The notes: generated by a model not told the origin, from the letters alone. A stretch of 64,000 nucleotides of DNA from Prorocentrum cordatum (GCA_963575745.1 CAUYUJ010003036.1:212001-276000); one strand, 5' to 3'. Counted from the first letter of the stretch, positions 9,606 to 21,900 are shown. A program made the numbers and translations.

Positions 9606-10800
9606 ATAGAGAGGGCATCGCAGACGACAAGGTGTAAACGTATGTATGTCTGAGTATATGGAGGGAGTGCCATGTGTAGCTGGGTTAACGGGAATGGGCA
9701 GAGCGAACAGTGCAGAGTGAAGAAAGTAGAGAGCCGAGAGCATCATTTGGATAGACAGCATTGAAGAGGCGAGAGTTGAGAGCATGTGATAGGGAGAGGA
9801 GGGCGGAGAGCAAAGGGCGGAGGGTAGAGACCATGTGCAGAGTGGAGGATGCCCAGTTGAGAGCAGCTGGTAGAGATTGCAGGGCAAGGGCAGAGAGAAG
9901 AAATCAGGAAGTAAAGAGTAAAAGGTCAGAGGTAACCACGTTCGTCATTTTTTGCTTTCGCCCACCGCCAGCGCGCTGTCTGTGGGTTTCACGCGCTGAC
10001 AACTGATTGGGTTTCCTCTTTTGCAATGTCTTCGTCTGTTCTGGGCTGTAGCGTGGCATGTGTGTCTTGTACGGTGATGCACTTCTTGGTCCTTGTGTAC
10101 GGGCTCGCACGGTTGAGCATGTCGGCTCTCGCTACCCGAAGGTGTTGCCAGTATCTTTTTTGCTGAACCGTGGCAATGAACGCGGCCATCGTGGAGAAGG
10201 GTGATCAGCAGATGGTGGAGGAACTGCAAGAGGAACGGATCAGCATTCGATCGCAGGGGATGTCGACGGGCGAATGCCGAGCCATGGAAAGCTGGCATGC
10301 GGGAGCACGCGGATGATGCAGCGAAGCGCTGCCACGAGGCGTCCCTGGTCGTCGGGGAGGCCATGCCCGGCTTGCCTTGCGTTTTCTACTGACGGGTTGG
10401 ATTGTCAGCGAAGGGTCGGCCGTCATACGATTATGGCTTGGTGCGATGAGGGAACATTTTGGATCCTATGAATTCCATGTCTGGTTGGATAGTACTTTTA
10501 GTTCGGTCGAGGAAAGCATTCGGTATCTTAGTGAGGACGGCCAATCAATGGTAGATCTTGATCTGCTCCCGCGGACGAGATCGTGGGGGCCTGTTCAGTT
10601 GAGAGTTGCACTGTCCGTCAAGCTCGACGAAATCAGGCTCTGCTCATGCGTTCCTCGCGCCTGCACTTGCCATGCAGCAGCGTACGATGTAGGCAGCACC
10701 TTGGCGTTGCACCAGGGTCTGCCTTTCCCCCTGGCCACCCCCCCTCGCCCCCCATCTCCTCCCCCTCATTCCCTTCTCTCCCTCTTGACCCCGCCCCGCG
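9606..10800. other. Mostly unique sequence, no confident gene
   Basis: GA-rich to about 9940, then non-repetitive. A 46-codon frame at 10176-10316 (begins MNAAIVEKGDQQMVEELQEE) and a frame from 10377 (contains REHFGSYEFHVWLDSTFSSVEE) read like protein, but neither has family, splice or SL evidence. They may be exons or decayed element pieces. Confidence 0.3.
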
Positions 10801-11383
10801 TCCTCATGCCTCTCTCTCTCTCTCTCTCTCTTTCTATATATATATATACATACATATAACGGCGCACCGGGTCCGGGGGCCCGGGGCCGGGACCCCGACC
10901 ACAAATGTGGGCCCCGGGGGGCCCGGAGGCTCGTCGGACCGCCGGACGCCGTCCAAGATCGTTCGCAGGCGGCTTCGGAACGCGCTCCGATGGCTCCAGA
11001 TGCCTTCCAAGACGCCTGTCATGACACCAAGAAGGTCCCAGAAGCCTCCAAGACGCTCCGAGAGGCAGCCCAAGAGAGGCCCAAGAAGCAAAAATCGTGC
11101 CATTCCTATGGGAAAACGTATATTTTTCGCATGTTCGCCTCTTGGGCTTTCACCGCGTCCAAGACGGCCCAAGAGGCGCCCAAGACCGCCCCAAGACGGC
11201 CCAAGAAGCTTCCAAGAGGGCCCCAGGACAGCCCAAGAGGGCCCCAAGACGGCCCAAGAGGCGCCCAAGATGGCCCAAGAGGGCCCCAAGACGGGCCCAA
11301 GAGGGGGCCCAGAGGGGGACCACGAACCGCAAGCTCGAGCCTTCCGCCCCAAGAGGCCGCCAGGAGGCCCCAAGGAGGCCCCT
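10800..11383. repeat. (CT)n/(TA)n then GGCCCAAGAGG-type tract
   Basis: Dinucleotide runs at 10805-10855, then the common short-unit repeat family up to the copia insertion point. Confidence 0.7.
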
Positions 11384-11387
11384 CAAG
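11384..11387. repeat. Copia target-site duplication, left
   Basis: CAAG flanks the left LTR end; the same four bases follow the right LTR at 23724-23727. Joining the two flanks restores a continuous GGCCCCT-CAAG-AGGCCCC repeat tract. Confidence 0.7.
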
Positions 11388-11629
11388 TGTCAATGATAAT
11401 GATGTCGAGCTGCTTTTGGCCGCGAGCTGCAAGATCCGCTCGGTCGATCTTTATGAAATGAGGCGTATGCCTCGCACACACAGCTTGTGAAATCAGGGAA
11501 ACCCCAGTCTGTGACTGGAACACATCTGATAACTTGTTATCGCTGCTGGCTCGAAAAGGGGATCCCCTGATATCGTTCGATAGCAAACGGCCGCGGAAAC
11601 ATAACGTGTTATGTTATCCTGTTTAAAAA
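11388..11629 (-). repeat. Copia 3' LTR, distal part
   Basis: Matches 23392-23631 almost base for base; starts TGTCAATG. Interrupted at an A run by the EEP element. Confidence 0.9.
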
Positions 11630-11769
11630 TTATCCCGGCAAAGCAACCTAACAGCGATGTGTAGGAGCATATCTGGAAGCATTCCCCTTAAGATTCAAAT
11701 GAGAATCCAGTTGTAGAGTTCTGCTGTTCTCGCAGTCGTAGTCGCATTCGCGATGACAGTCGCAGTGGC

Positions 11770-12118
11770 AACGGCAGTCGCAGTCACAGCCTCAGCCTCA
11801 GCCTGCCTCAGCCTCAGCCTCCGCCTGCCTCAGCCTCAGCCTGCCTCAGCCTCAGCCTCAGCCTGCTTCAGCCTCAGCATCAGTCTGCCTTCAGCTTCGG
11901 CCTCAGCCTCAGACTGCCTCAACCTCAGCCTGCATCAGCCTCAGCCTCAGCCTCAGCCTGCCTCAGCATCAGCCTGCCTCAGCTTCAGCCTCAGCCTCAG
12001 CCTGCCTCTGCCTCAGCCTCAGCCTGCTTCAGCCTCAGCCTCAGTCTGCCGTCAGCCTCGGCCTCAGCCTCAGCCTGCCTCAGCCTCAGCCTGCATCAGC
12101 CTCAGCCTCAGCACGAAG
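11770..12118. repeat. (CAGCCT)n hexanucleotide tract of EEP element copy 1
   Basis: Imperfect CAGCCT/CTGCCT tandem, position-equivalent to 34395-34680 and 35985-36970. Confidence 0.9.
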
Positions 12119-12399
12119 CAACCCAGCTAGAAGGACAAAGCGCTGAATGTACACCGATGTGTTCGACGACTGCGTATGTAATGATGTGACGATATACAGA
12201 CTGAGCCCTTCGTGAATGTCTACATGTTTTTCTGACGCCTACAAACGGCGCTGACGTGTGTGAGAAAATTGTCCGCGCAGCAAAAGCCGGCGAAGCGTGC
12301 AGACAGCCAGCTGCAAAAGGTTGCGAGCGGCTCTTGGAAGACGTTTACGGAACGGAGCTACGGTGTCTGAAAACAATGGCATCGAAGCGAAGAGCCTCG

Positions 12400-12665
12400 G
12401 AGCCCTGCAGCCTGAGAAACACCGCAGGAACTCGCATACTGAAAAGGAATGCATTGCAAACCGCACGTTGCGAACCCTGCAGGCTGAGAAGCACCGCAGG
12501 ATGTCGCATGCTGAAAAGCACTTGTACTGCAGAGCGCAGGCTGCGAAACCTGCAGGCTGAGAAGCACCGCAGGAACTCGCATGCTTTCGAACACTACTGC
12601 TCGAGACCGCAGCTGGAGAGCGGCAGACCGCAGGCTGAGAAGCACCGCGGGCAGAGAGACTTGCA
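12400..12665 (-). repeat. Non-coding GASQPA-repeat array, copy 1
   Basis: Downstream of the stop codon. Several copies of GGTGCTTCTCAGCCTGC (minus strand), spaced about 72-78 bp with more diverged versions between. The same 18-mer is reused in frame inside the neighbouring CDS. Confidence 0.8.
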
Positions 12666-12669
12666 AAAC

Positions 12670-14856
12670 TCAGATGTCCTGATCGTCTTGGAGGAAGTCA
12701 CGCCAGTCCGGCGGCTGCCAAGAATCGATGATGCGCCTGGAGCCACCGCCCGTGCTGCCGCCGATGTCCAGGTAGTCGCCATCGCCCCTGAACAGACGGC
12801 CGTGCCCGCACGCCAGAATCGCTTGGTTGCGGATTTGAAGCAGCGCTCCGCTCTCAAACATCTGCAACACGTCCTGCTGCCTGCGCGTGAAGTTCGGCTT
12901 TGCCTGGCCAGCCTGGGCAGACAGATATAGGGAAAGCCGCTCCCCCTCGTTGTAGCGCGCGATGGCCTCGGCCTTCTGGTGGTGCAGCCGGCGCCGCTGT
13001 TGCCGCAGAGCTTCCTCGGGAACTGCTGCATCACGGCCCTCACTGTGATCAGCTTGCAACGCTTGCGTTAACCAATCAACGTCGAAGCGCCCTGAGAAGG
13101 CCAGCACCTCCCAGATCTGTTTAGTACCGGCCACACGTTGCAAATGGCGATGCCACCGCTTACGCTTCTGGTCTTTCACAAACTTGGCGACGCTACCCAG
13201 ACCTGCACCCTTGGCCTGGCCACCTTTTCCCGCAGGCTGAGAAGCACCGTGAGAACCTTTCTTACCGCCTGGCCCTTTGTTCGGACCCTGCGGAACCGCA
13301 TGGCCCCCTTGTGGCGCAGACTTGCCTTTCGCTTTTCCCTTTTCGATATCCCGTTCCTGAAGCGCACGCTGCTGCCGCGACTGCTCGTACTGGTCGCGAG
13401 CTACTCTGACCAATTCCTGGCGCTCAGGCTCCGTGAGAACGTAGCGCATGTCGTCGATGTTCTTGCTCCGCAGAAAGTCATGTCGAAGCTTAAGGACAGA
13501 GAGAATGGCTCGGCCAGTCTCCTCCTGAGACGCAAAGGCCGTGTCATATTCCGAGCCAGGCTGAGGAGCGCCAGCTGGATCAGTGTCCGCTGGCTCCGTG
13601 GACTTCCTCTTTTTGAAAAGCAAGAGACTGAGATGATGGAGGACTTTCGGATCGTACTCCTCGTCGTACCTGTCGTCCCAAAGCTTCCTCAGCTCCCTGT
13701 GCAAGTCGTCCGCGCGATTCTGAACGACATCCTCGACGTAGTCGGGATCACCCGGTGAAGTCGGTGAAAGCGGAGGAGCAGAACTCGGCGACCGATCCCA
13801 ATGCACAGAAGACTCGCGGTCCGCCTGTACGCTGACGTCGGCGTCGGAGACGTTTTCGACGACAATTTTCCGCCTCTTGCTCTCCCCAGGCTGAATAGCA
13901 CCAGGGAGAGTGAGCACAACCGCCACCGCATCGTGTGCGTCGTTGCGCATGCCACGATCCGTAAAAGACGCGCCAACGGCAATGGAGCAGAAACGGGCGA
14001 CTGCTCCGCAGACCGCGACGTGGTCGCCTTTGAGGTCGGCCGGAGTGGCATGGACCTCCCATACCTTCTCGTCGTTCTGCTCGCGCTGGTAAGCCTCCCG
14101 CGCCTCCTGGAAAGTGAGGTTGTCGTCGCCGACTACAAGCACAACGACTGCCTCGTTTAGATTCTCAAGAATCTTGGCCAGGCCGTCCAGGTGCAAGCGG
14201 AGATGGCGAACTGTCCGCTTTCGAGTCTGGATGCTCGGCGGTTTCTTGCCGCACACGATGTGCATGTTGGCGATCACCACGTGGAACTTGTCATGGCCTG
14301 GTTTGTTCACCTCAAAATGTGAAATAACAGCATCAATATCTCGGCCGCTAGGAGGCCTGTAAACTTTGCTGTCTTCGCACAGAGTCAGTTCCGCAGGCTG
14401 AGAAGCACCGCGGAACCCCCAGAGAGTCAAGTAGTTGTCGACCTCCAAGAAGCGAATGCCATCACCGAAAGGCTTACTGAGGATGTCTGTCACGTTGATC
14501 CCTGCTCGGCGAAAGCCTTCACGGAACGCACCGACCTCGCAGCCACAGACCATATCAGCATCAGCGGTCTCCACTATCTTGGCGCACAACCTTCCGAAGT
14601 TAGCGCAGTGAGTGGCCGCCTGCTTACCAGTCATCATGCCCTGCTCGAACCCGAAATTGAACGAGGCGACCGTGAAAGACGCAGGCTGCACAGCGCCAGA
14701 ACCAGGCGTCTGTCCACCTTCCTCCGCAGGCTGAGAAGCACCGCGAGGCGGCGCAGGCTGAGAAGCACCGCGAGGCGGCGACACTTCGGACGAGCCTCGC
14801 GGAGCAGAGGCTGCGGATGAACGTTGGACATGGGGGTACGGCCAGGGGAACGCCAT
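12670..14856 (-). CDS. EEP-fold nuclease-like protein of the EEP element, copy 1
   Basis: 728 aa from the ATG (MAFPWPYP); TGA stop. Only three amino-acid differences from the copy at 31657-33843 are visible (K/Q, Y/H and Q/L), so the two copies are recent relatives and both intact. Residues about 60-315 resemble the endonuclease/exonuclease/phosphatase superfamily: ASFNFG (N67), CGCEVG (E107), VVGDDN (D244, N246) and AHDAV (H308). The C-terminal part is basic and Gln/Arg-rich with no recognised domain. GASQPA-like hexapeptides occur at seven sites. It could nick target DNA for the element, but how a nuclease alone would mobilise it is unknown. Confidence 0.8.
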   Translation of the reverse strand: MAFPWPYPHVQRSSAASAPRGSSEVSPPRGASQPAPPRGASQPAEEGGQTPGSGAVQPASFTVASFNFGFEQGMMTGKQAATHCANFGRLCAKIVETADADMVCGCEVGAFREGFRRAGINVTDILSKPFGDGIRFLEVDNYLTLWGFRGASQPAELTLCEDSKVYRPPSGRDIDAVISHFEVNKPGHDKFHVVIANMHIVCGKKPPSIQTRKRTVRHLRLHLDGLAKILENLNEAVVVLVVGDDNLTFQEAREAYQREQNDEKVWEVHATPADLKGDHVAVCGAVARFCSIAVGASFTDRGMRNDAHDAVAVVLTLPGAIQPGESKRRKIVVENVSDADVSVQADRESSVHWDRSPSSAPPLSPTSPGDPDYVEDVVQNRADDLHRELRKLWDDRYDEEYDPKVLHHLSLLLFKKRKSTEPADTDPAGAPQPGSEYDTAFASQEETGRAILSVLKLRHDFLRSKNIDDMRYVLTEPERQELVRVARDQYEQSRQQRALQERDIEKGKAKGKSAPQGGHAVPQGPNKGPGGKKGSHGASQPAGKGGQAKGAGLGSVAKFVKDQKRKRWHRHLQRVAGTKQIWEVLAFSGRFDVDWLTQALQADHSEGRDAAVPEEALRQQRRRLHHQKAEAIARYNEGERLSLYLSAQAGQAKPNFTRRQQDVLQMFESGALLQIRNQAILACGHGRLFRGDGDYLDIGGSTGGGSRRIIDSWQPPDWRDFLQDDQDI

Positions 14857-14999
14857 TGCAATCAAAACTCAGTGGACTGCAGTGAATGAATGTAGTGGCC
14901 AATTGAATGCAGAGGACTGCAGTGTCACTAGCAAGTCCTGAACCAAACACAGCTGTGGCGGAAGGAATATGAAGCGTCTGGCTATTCAAAATGTTGCCC

Positions 15000-15115
15000 G
15001 GCAATGTCCTCCTCCTCCTCCTCCTCCTCCTCCTCGTCCTCCTCCTCCTCTTCCTCCTCCTCCTCCTCCTCCTCCTCCTCCTCCTCCTCCTCCTGGTAGT
15101 CCTCCCCCTCCCCTC
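15000..15115. repeat. (TCC)n run upstream of the EEP ORF, copy 1
   Basis: Pure to near-pure TCC; the inverse GGA run lies at 31390-31505 in copy 2. Confidence 0.9.
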
Positions 15116-15129
15116 CTCCTCCTGGTAGC

Positions 15130-15545
15130 CCAGGAATGGGAGTTTTGGGAACTCGAAGAGCACGAAGTGGCCTACAGTTGGCTCCGGGCATTCAAAATGT
15201 GGCCCGGGAATGGAGTTCTGGGAACTCGAAGAGCACGAAGTGGCCTACAGTTGGCTCCGGGCATTCAAAATGTGGCCCGGGAATGGAGTTCTGGGAAATA
15301 GAAGAGCACGAAGTGGCCTACAGTTGGCTCCGGGCATCCAAAATGTGGCCCGGGAATGGCGTTCTGGGAACTCGAAGAGCACGAAGTGTGTGACTGTTGC
15401 ATCCGGCCCCCCAGAATGTGGCCCGGGAATGGCGTTCTGGGATGTCGAAGAGCACTTTGTGTGTGACTGTTGCATCCGGCCCCCCAGAATGTGGCCTGGG
15501 AATGGAGTTCTGGGAAGGCGAAGAGCACGAAGTGTGTGACTGTTG
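15130..15545. repeat. 73-bp tandem repeats at the EEP element 5' end, copy 1
   Basis: About six units, each containing CACTTCGTGCTCTTCG, CAGAACTCCATTCCCGGGCC and ACATTTTGAATGCCCGGAGC (complement on +). The period of 73 is not a multiple of three, so the apparent ORFs rotate frame and are not genes. Confidence 0.9.
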
Positions 15546-15666
15546 GTGAAAAACGAGCCCGGCTCATGCCGCCCGGAAACGCCCCAACACCTGCCCGGAC
15601 CCCCCTGTGGAGTGATCTGTGTGCTCTTTTGAGTCAACTAGAAACCTATCAGTCTTCGCTGTTAGG

Positions 15667-15759
15667 TAAAAAACTCCACTTACCCCGGTCGGGGTACCAG
15701 TCTCTAAACTGCTGAGCTACTGCGTTTCGGCTGGGGCACAAAACTCGCTCATCTTCGCA
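15667..15759 (-). repeat. Copia 3' LTR, proximal part
   Basis: Identical to 23632-23723 apart from A-run length. On the minus strand it contains TAGCTCAGCAGTTTAGAGAC, resembling the tRNA D-arm/A-box, but no matching B-box is evident. Confidence 0.9.
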
Positions 15760-15914
15760 CAGAATATAAAATCTGCAGCTTCGAAACTGGAGATCAGCAG
15801 TCAAACACCGCCAATCTTACATACAAACAACAGCATGCATGAATAACCTCACGCTGTAAAAGGCTATGCGCCGCCGTCTGCATATACAAAGCAAAACGAG
15901 TTTTGAACAACCTC
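15760..15914 (-). other. Copia 3' untranslated region
   Basis: Between the ORF stop and the 3' LTR. No clear polypurine tract is seen next to the LTR, which is unusual for this class. Confidence 0.6.
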
Positions 15915-18900
15915 TTAGTCCACCTTGAAATTCTCAAGAATCCGCTTCACCAAATCCGCTTTGATTCCTGAAACTGGCAACGCCATTTCACGCAGCATGC
16001 CCTGCAAAGCGTAGACCGGCATGGCCTCCAGCTTCTTCTTGACGTCCGGTGGGTTGTAGCTGTGCATGGCAATGAGGTCGTCTAACTTTTGCGCAGCAAT
16101 ACTCGGTGGTAGCTTCAGTCCGCTGCTTGGTACTGTACATGAAACCATCTCCTGTGAGCTGGCTGGACGTGAAACCGCAACGGCTGTAGGTGCAGGCTCA
16201 GGTTTGTTAAACTTCTGTGAAATCACGAACAAGAGTACACAAATCAAAGCCATAAATGCTGCACCGATTGAAATACCTGCTGCAAAAGTCCCTGCCGGTG
16301 ATAGCACAAACTGAGACCACTGATCGAAAGGCTCGGCTAAAACATATGTTGAAACTTGTTGGCCGATCACTGGGTCCGTAGTTGCCACCACTGCGGTAGC
16401 TGCTGCTAGTTGAGGTAATGTCGTTCCCGATGAAAAGCTGCTTGCCAAAACGCTGGAAAACAGAGCTGCACGCGCGAATCGAGAAAACTTGGTCGAAATA
16501 GCTGTACTCACTTCAGCCTGGTAGACCACTTCATGTACGTCAATCCTCGATATGTCGTCGTCCGCGCTGTGGTCCTTCGGCTTGGCGTAGTTCGCATTCA
16601 GGTAGTCAGCGTCCTCTTGAACCTCAACTCGCTGTGCCCGCTGGATCTCGTCCCACGGATCTGTCAGCTTCCGCTTCCTGAGTGAAGGTGCTCGGGGATC
16701 CGGTCCAAACGTCCACAAGTTCTCGTGAAAAACTCGGTCCTGGTAGGGTGTGTCCATCTTCTTCGTGAGTCCGTCGGCTAGCTGCTGCTCAGATCGCACC
16801 CACTTAATGCCACCATGCTGGCACTCCTGTCTGATGATCGCTGCTTCCAGCGAGAGACGTCGATCTGACAAGTGAACACGCTCCTTGACCACACAGTCCC
16901 ACAGAGAACGGCAGTCCGTGACCAAAACACCTTTCCACTCTTCTGCTGCCTGACGGTACTCATGACCTAGCTTGTTGGCTGAGAAGATGTCGGCGCATAC
17001 AGCACGTGTCCAGAACGTGACATCCTGAGCCTCAGAACAACTGTAGGCCTCCGCCGAAAGGGTACTCCGCACAGCACGTCCAATGCGTCCACTTGACCAG
17101 GCCAGTAACATACATGGATAGAGCTTGGTGTGGTCATCTGTCATAGCGCCATCTCCCACCATGATGTAAAACCCGCGCTGGCTCTTGTGGTTCGGCATGT
17201 TGTCGAAAGATGCGTCGTGCGATGCGATAATAACGGGGGTCTCGAAGTCGAAACCACCACGGAAGATCATATGCGTCTTCCCCTCTCGTCGGATAGAACG
17301 CACAAGGCTATTCATGTCCTTCATGTCCTGCACCGTCGGCTTAGACATCTGGCCCGCGAGCCTCGATGCCTCGAAACTGTATTTATGAAGCAGCAACCGC
17401 ACCACCCACTGAACTTGACCGTTCATACCACGTAGTGCGCGGTGCTCGGCTGCGGTGAGAAGCTCCTTCTCCTGCTTCGCCCTCTCCCGGGGCATGCGGT
17501 AGTCCGTCATCCCGTCGATGTACTCGTCCATGTCGATCGTGATGACGTAATCCTCGTCCTGCTTGAAGCGCCGGCCTGTGAAGGTAGCTCCCTCAGGTAG
17601 GCCCTGCAGTTCGTGCCAGTCGCCGAACTCGACCTGCTCCTTCAGCTGCTTGATGACCTGCTCGCAGAACTCTCGGTTCTTCTCCATGTCGAAAGCCATG
17701 AGCATGTCGTCGACGTGTAGGCAGAGAAGCCCCACCAGCTGCCCATTGTGCATGAGCTTGAAGGCTGCGGTCTCGAACTGCAGCTGCTCGAAGCCGATCT
17801 GCTTGAGGATCTGGACAATCCGCTTGTACCACGCCCTCGCCGCGTCGTTGGTACCGTAGATGCTCTTGTTGAGCTTGAGCAAGCTCCCGTCTTCTAGCCC
17901 TGGAATGCTCATGCCAGGCATGTTCTTGGGCAGTTTGAAGTACAACTCCCTCTCGATCTTGACGCCCTGCAGGAACGCCCCTGTGGCGTCACCTGTGAAG
18001 CACGAGAACCGCTTACACGCCGCGATGCTGCAGAGAAGGTTCTGCATGAATGGTGAGCATGTCGGTGAGTCTCGGCGTAGCTTCTCGTCGTACTTCTCTT
18101 GGAAGCCCTTGCCCACGATGCGGCACTTAGGCTGGAAGTTGGCATTGTCGTCGCTGCCCTTGTTTGTCCAAACTGCACGGCTCTCGATCTGCAGCGACTT
18201 GTCGATCTTCTTGGCCATCGTCGGTGTGATGACCGTCACCGCGTCGTACTTTGTCCAAGTACTCCACTCCTTGATGAGTGCATTGAGACACTTCTCAGTG
18301 CGCTCCTTCGTGTAATTGTCGCTGCGCTTCAGCACCTCCTTAATGTCCATCTCGCCCTTGGTTGCCCGGTCGGCTCGTTCAGCTGCAAACGACTCGCACA
18401 TCACCTGGTTGGTCGCGTAGGCTGTGCGCACCCTCTTGTCATTCGCCGTCGTCGCAGTATTGCGGCCAATGTGGGCCCGATTCTGGTAGATGGTCTGAGA
18501 TGCCGGCGTCTTGCGCTTGAGCTTAGTGCGCCGTTGTTCGCCCTCCTCACGATGTGCTTGTTGTCTGGCTCGCTGTCGTTGTCGAGCACTGTCTCCATCA
18601 GAATCTGCCGTAGGACCTGCAGGCGTACTGCTGGTGGGTGCGCTGCTCGCTGCTGGAGGATCGGCCCTAGCCGGAGCCGGGTTGTCTGGTCCGAACGACT
18701 GAGGAGGTCCTTGAGGTTCGGCACCTTCTGGAAAACCTCCAGGAGCCTGTCCGCCCGATGGGTCATTCTCGGTCCGGTACGTGTACTCCACCACGACGTC
18801 GAGCATGTCCATATCGCGTACCAGAGGCACGTCGAACGGCACGTCCAGGTTGTTGCGCGCCAGGTCCTCCATCATCACCTTCGTGTTGTAGTTGAAGATC

Positions 18901-21900
18901 CGTCGTCGTAGCAACCTGTCTCGAGGAATGATTTCATTCTCGGGTACTGGTGTTGTCGTACATCGTGCAATCCTGGTCGCTAAGATGGCATCGTATGGTC
19001 CACGAGCCTGTGAGCCGATGATCATAGCCCACGACTCTGGGATACTCCACGATCCTTCAGGCCATTCAGCTTCCACTCGTCGCCGTTGTGCAGGAGGCTG
19101 TCCAGCCACGTCAGCATCACGACTTTGAACTCCGTCCATGTCTTGCTCCTGAACTGCTGCTGGAGGTACTGAATCTGGTGGCTGATCTGATGGCTGCTCT
19201 GGTGGCTGTCGTGGTTGTAGCCCAGGTTGTAGAGGCTCTCGTGGTGCTGTGAACGTGGTGTTCCGTAGGTCCACGAAACCGCGCTGCCCATGTGGAACTC
19301 CTTGCCATTCGCGCTGATCTCCAGGAATGCGATCCTCGATCTCGTTTAGCGTCGACCTCCGGAGGATGTTCGGCCCTGCCAGGATCGGGATGCCGTTGTG
19401 GATCAGCCAGTAGCCAAACTGGTCCTTCCCAATCACGCGCGCTGGTCCTTGCCATTTGCGATGTAGATCTCGCTTTCCTCCTCCCGTACGCCAGTAGTGA
19501 ACCCACTCGCCGCGCTCAAAAGGTCCAGGCTGAGGTCGCGTCTTCGATAGCACCGCTCGTCGTAAGGCTGAGCTGTTGGCCGCTTGGTGAAACGCGACCT
19601 CACAAGCTTCTTGAAGCCGTAGGCGATGCCACATCAGAGATCCGTGTGAAACTTGTCCTGCTACCACAGGGTCGGTATTGATATCTCCAAGTGATGCCGG
19701 TAGTGAAGGATTCTCGCCAAGGACCCACTGGGCAGGAGAGAAGCCCTTGTTGTTCGAAAGGCGGTCCATGGTCTGAGCAATCTGGTATCCGGCGATCTTG
19801 GCGCTTTCGTCGTCCTTCACCTCGAGCTCACGAAAAACCTTCGTGGCCATCTCCTTGAAGAAACGAATCTTCCGTTCCACTTTACCATGTTGATGGTGCT
19901 CTTCTGGGGCAACTGGAATACATGGTACACCAAGATCCTCACACATAGCCTCAAAATCCAGACGAAAAGCTGCGTCTTGATCAATCTGAAACCGCTGTGG
20001 GGTCAGTAGTGTCCGCTGCCAGCCCTCCGCGAATGCCGTCTTCGCATGACTGGAAGTCGGGCTCGGCTTGCGGTTACCACCGCTGATCATCCACTGGATG
20101 GCGGTGTAGTCGGTCGCCAGGTCCAGCATGAGCAGGTAGGCGTGCATGTTGCCGTCCAGGTCGGGCACGTAGGCGATGTCCATACCAAGGCACTGGTTGA
20201 ACTTGGTCCACTTCGGCAGGCTGGCGATTGGATGAGCTGGCGGTCGCTGTTGAGAATCGCACAGCTCGCACTTGAATAGCTTCGCCGCTGAAGCCGCCGC
20301 CGGTGATCCTCCACCTGCTTGTATATGTCGTGCTAGGTCTTCGCCTCGTAGTGCATGCGAAAACTGAACGTGAAGCTTCTTGATCGCCGCCTTGAGTGCT
20401 GCTGGTACCTGCTGCCATTGTTGGTAGGTTTCAGCCGCTGAGCCCATGATGAGCCCTGAGCTTGACGTAAAACCTGTAGCGGGGCATGCGTCAGTGGCGT
20501 CGGGGATGCCCAGGATGATGTCACCACCCAGAAGCTTCTCCAACTCGTACTGCTGCTTCGTGCCTTCGAGGATCCTTTCCGCCAAGTCCGGGGTCCATAC
20601 TGCGAACTCGCTGGATTTTCCTCCTCGACCTTGAACTTCTCCATGTTCGTGGTCACCTGTGCATCGTACTTCCAGTGCATATGCCAATGCCACTGCTGTC
20701 GTAACAAACCTCGTAGGCTTCTGCAGCAAATCTCCACGATCGTCTCGTAGTTCGAAAGCACATTGATCGCATCGAACCCAGATCATCTCCTGAGGTAGCT
20801 CGTCCTTGATGAGCTTCCAGACCTGTGAGCACAGGGGGTTCTCCAGTAGTACGTGTCGTCCATGCTCCAGTCTGTGCTTGACGATCTGTAGTGCAAACCG
20901 CACGTGTGCGAGTGCCTTCGTGCGGCGCCGTCGCCGCTCCTTCTCCGGGTAGAAGTTGTTGATTGGCGAGAGCCCCTCGCACGGGAACGGCACGATAGTG
21001 AGGTACGGGTCCTCCTCCTCGATTTCTCGCATCGTAGCTGCCTGTACACTTGGTAGTAGCAAGTTGTCGCCCGTCGTCCGCAGGTCTTTGCACTTGCCCG
21101 TCTTGAGTCCACAGCTGGTTGCGAGCTTCGTGACGTTGCACTCTCCGCCATATATCTCCTTGACCACCGTCCCAGGTACAAACAGTCGGTGCTGGTCTCT
21201 GCGTAGCACGCTCCAGGTCGCCTTCTGCTCCTGAGCGTAGTCCGCGATCCAGGCGTCCACCTGCTTCTTCCTGGACTTCGTCATGATGCCAGTGTCGTCC
21301 ACCTCGGTCGTGATCTTCTCGATGGCCGCTGAGACGTACTTCACCTGATCCTCCTTCTCGGCTGCCCACACGTCCAGCGCCTTCGTGCTGATAGTCGGTG
21401 CCTCGATCTGTGTAGGCTCCTTGGGAAAGTCGGTGATGTTGATCATCAGGTGGTTCTTCTTGGAACGCGTGATCTTCACGGGCTGGTCGGATATACTCTT
21501 GAACACCACCTGGTTGCGCTTGACGTTGATGACTGCCTCCAGGGCGTCCATCTGGTCCACGCTCATGAGCATGGGCGCATCTGAGTTTGGTAGTCTCTCA
21601 AAGTTGAGAGTGCAGTCCCGTCCTTGGATACCGCTTGGTACTGCTTGTGTACTCTCGGCCTTGATGGGGGCCGCGGTATTGATGCCCTTGAAGATCGTCT
21701 GAGTGGGCATCTGAAGGTCTGCCAAGTCAAACTTCTCAAGATGGCTGTCGATCGCTCTGTCACCGCCGCATGGTGCCAAGGCTGCCGTGTCCAAGACCAC
21801 GTAGCCAGGGGGTACCACCTGGCTTATCGCCATCGCGTCGACCATTCCGTCGTCAATCTCGTTGATCGTAGTGGTCACCTCGTCGGTGTAGTTCTGCGTC

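Larger units (their letters stand above)
11630..15666 (-). mobile_element. EEP element, full copy 1, nested in the copia LTR
   Basis: 4.04 kb, flanked by TAAAAA on both sides (11624-11629 and 15667-15672), consistent with a 6-bp TSD. In element orientation it begins CCTAACAGCGA and ends CCGGGATAA; CCTAACAGCGA recurs inverted 17 bp inside the 3' end. Order 5' to 3': 73-bp tandem repeats (about 15545-15130), (TCC)n, EEP ORF, GASQPA-type array, (CAGCCT)n tract, conserved tail. The same termini bound 30961-34835 and 35426-37131. No transposase, integrase, reverse transcriptase or Rep/helicase ORF is visible. Confidence 0.85.

Noticed and set aside
11770-12118. Ser/Gln/Leu-rich frames in the CAGCCT and GAGGCT tracts (also 34395-34680 and 35985-36970)
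   Set aside because: Hexanucleotide repeat read as dipeptides; no unique sequence.
15130-15545. Regular 73-bp repeats as a CRISPR array
   Set aside because: No unique spacers; units are contiguous tandem copies within a eukaryotic mobile element.
11630-15666. EEP element as a Helitron or Helentron
   Set aside because: No Rep/helicase ORF, no TC...CTRR ends, and copy 1 appears to have a 6-bp target duplication, which Helitrons do not make.
15667-15759. tRNA gene or tRNA-derived SINE in the LTR (minus strand TAGCTCAGCAG)
   Set aside because: Only the D-arm/A-box part matches; no T-arm/B-box or acceptor stem could be assembled, and the sequence is an LTR segment present in both LTRs.
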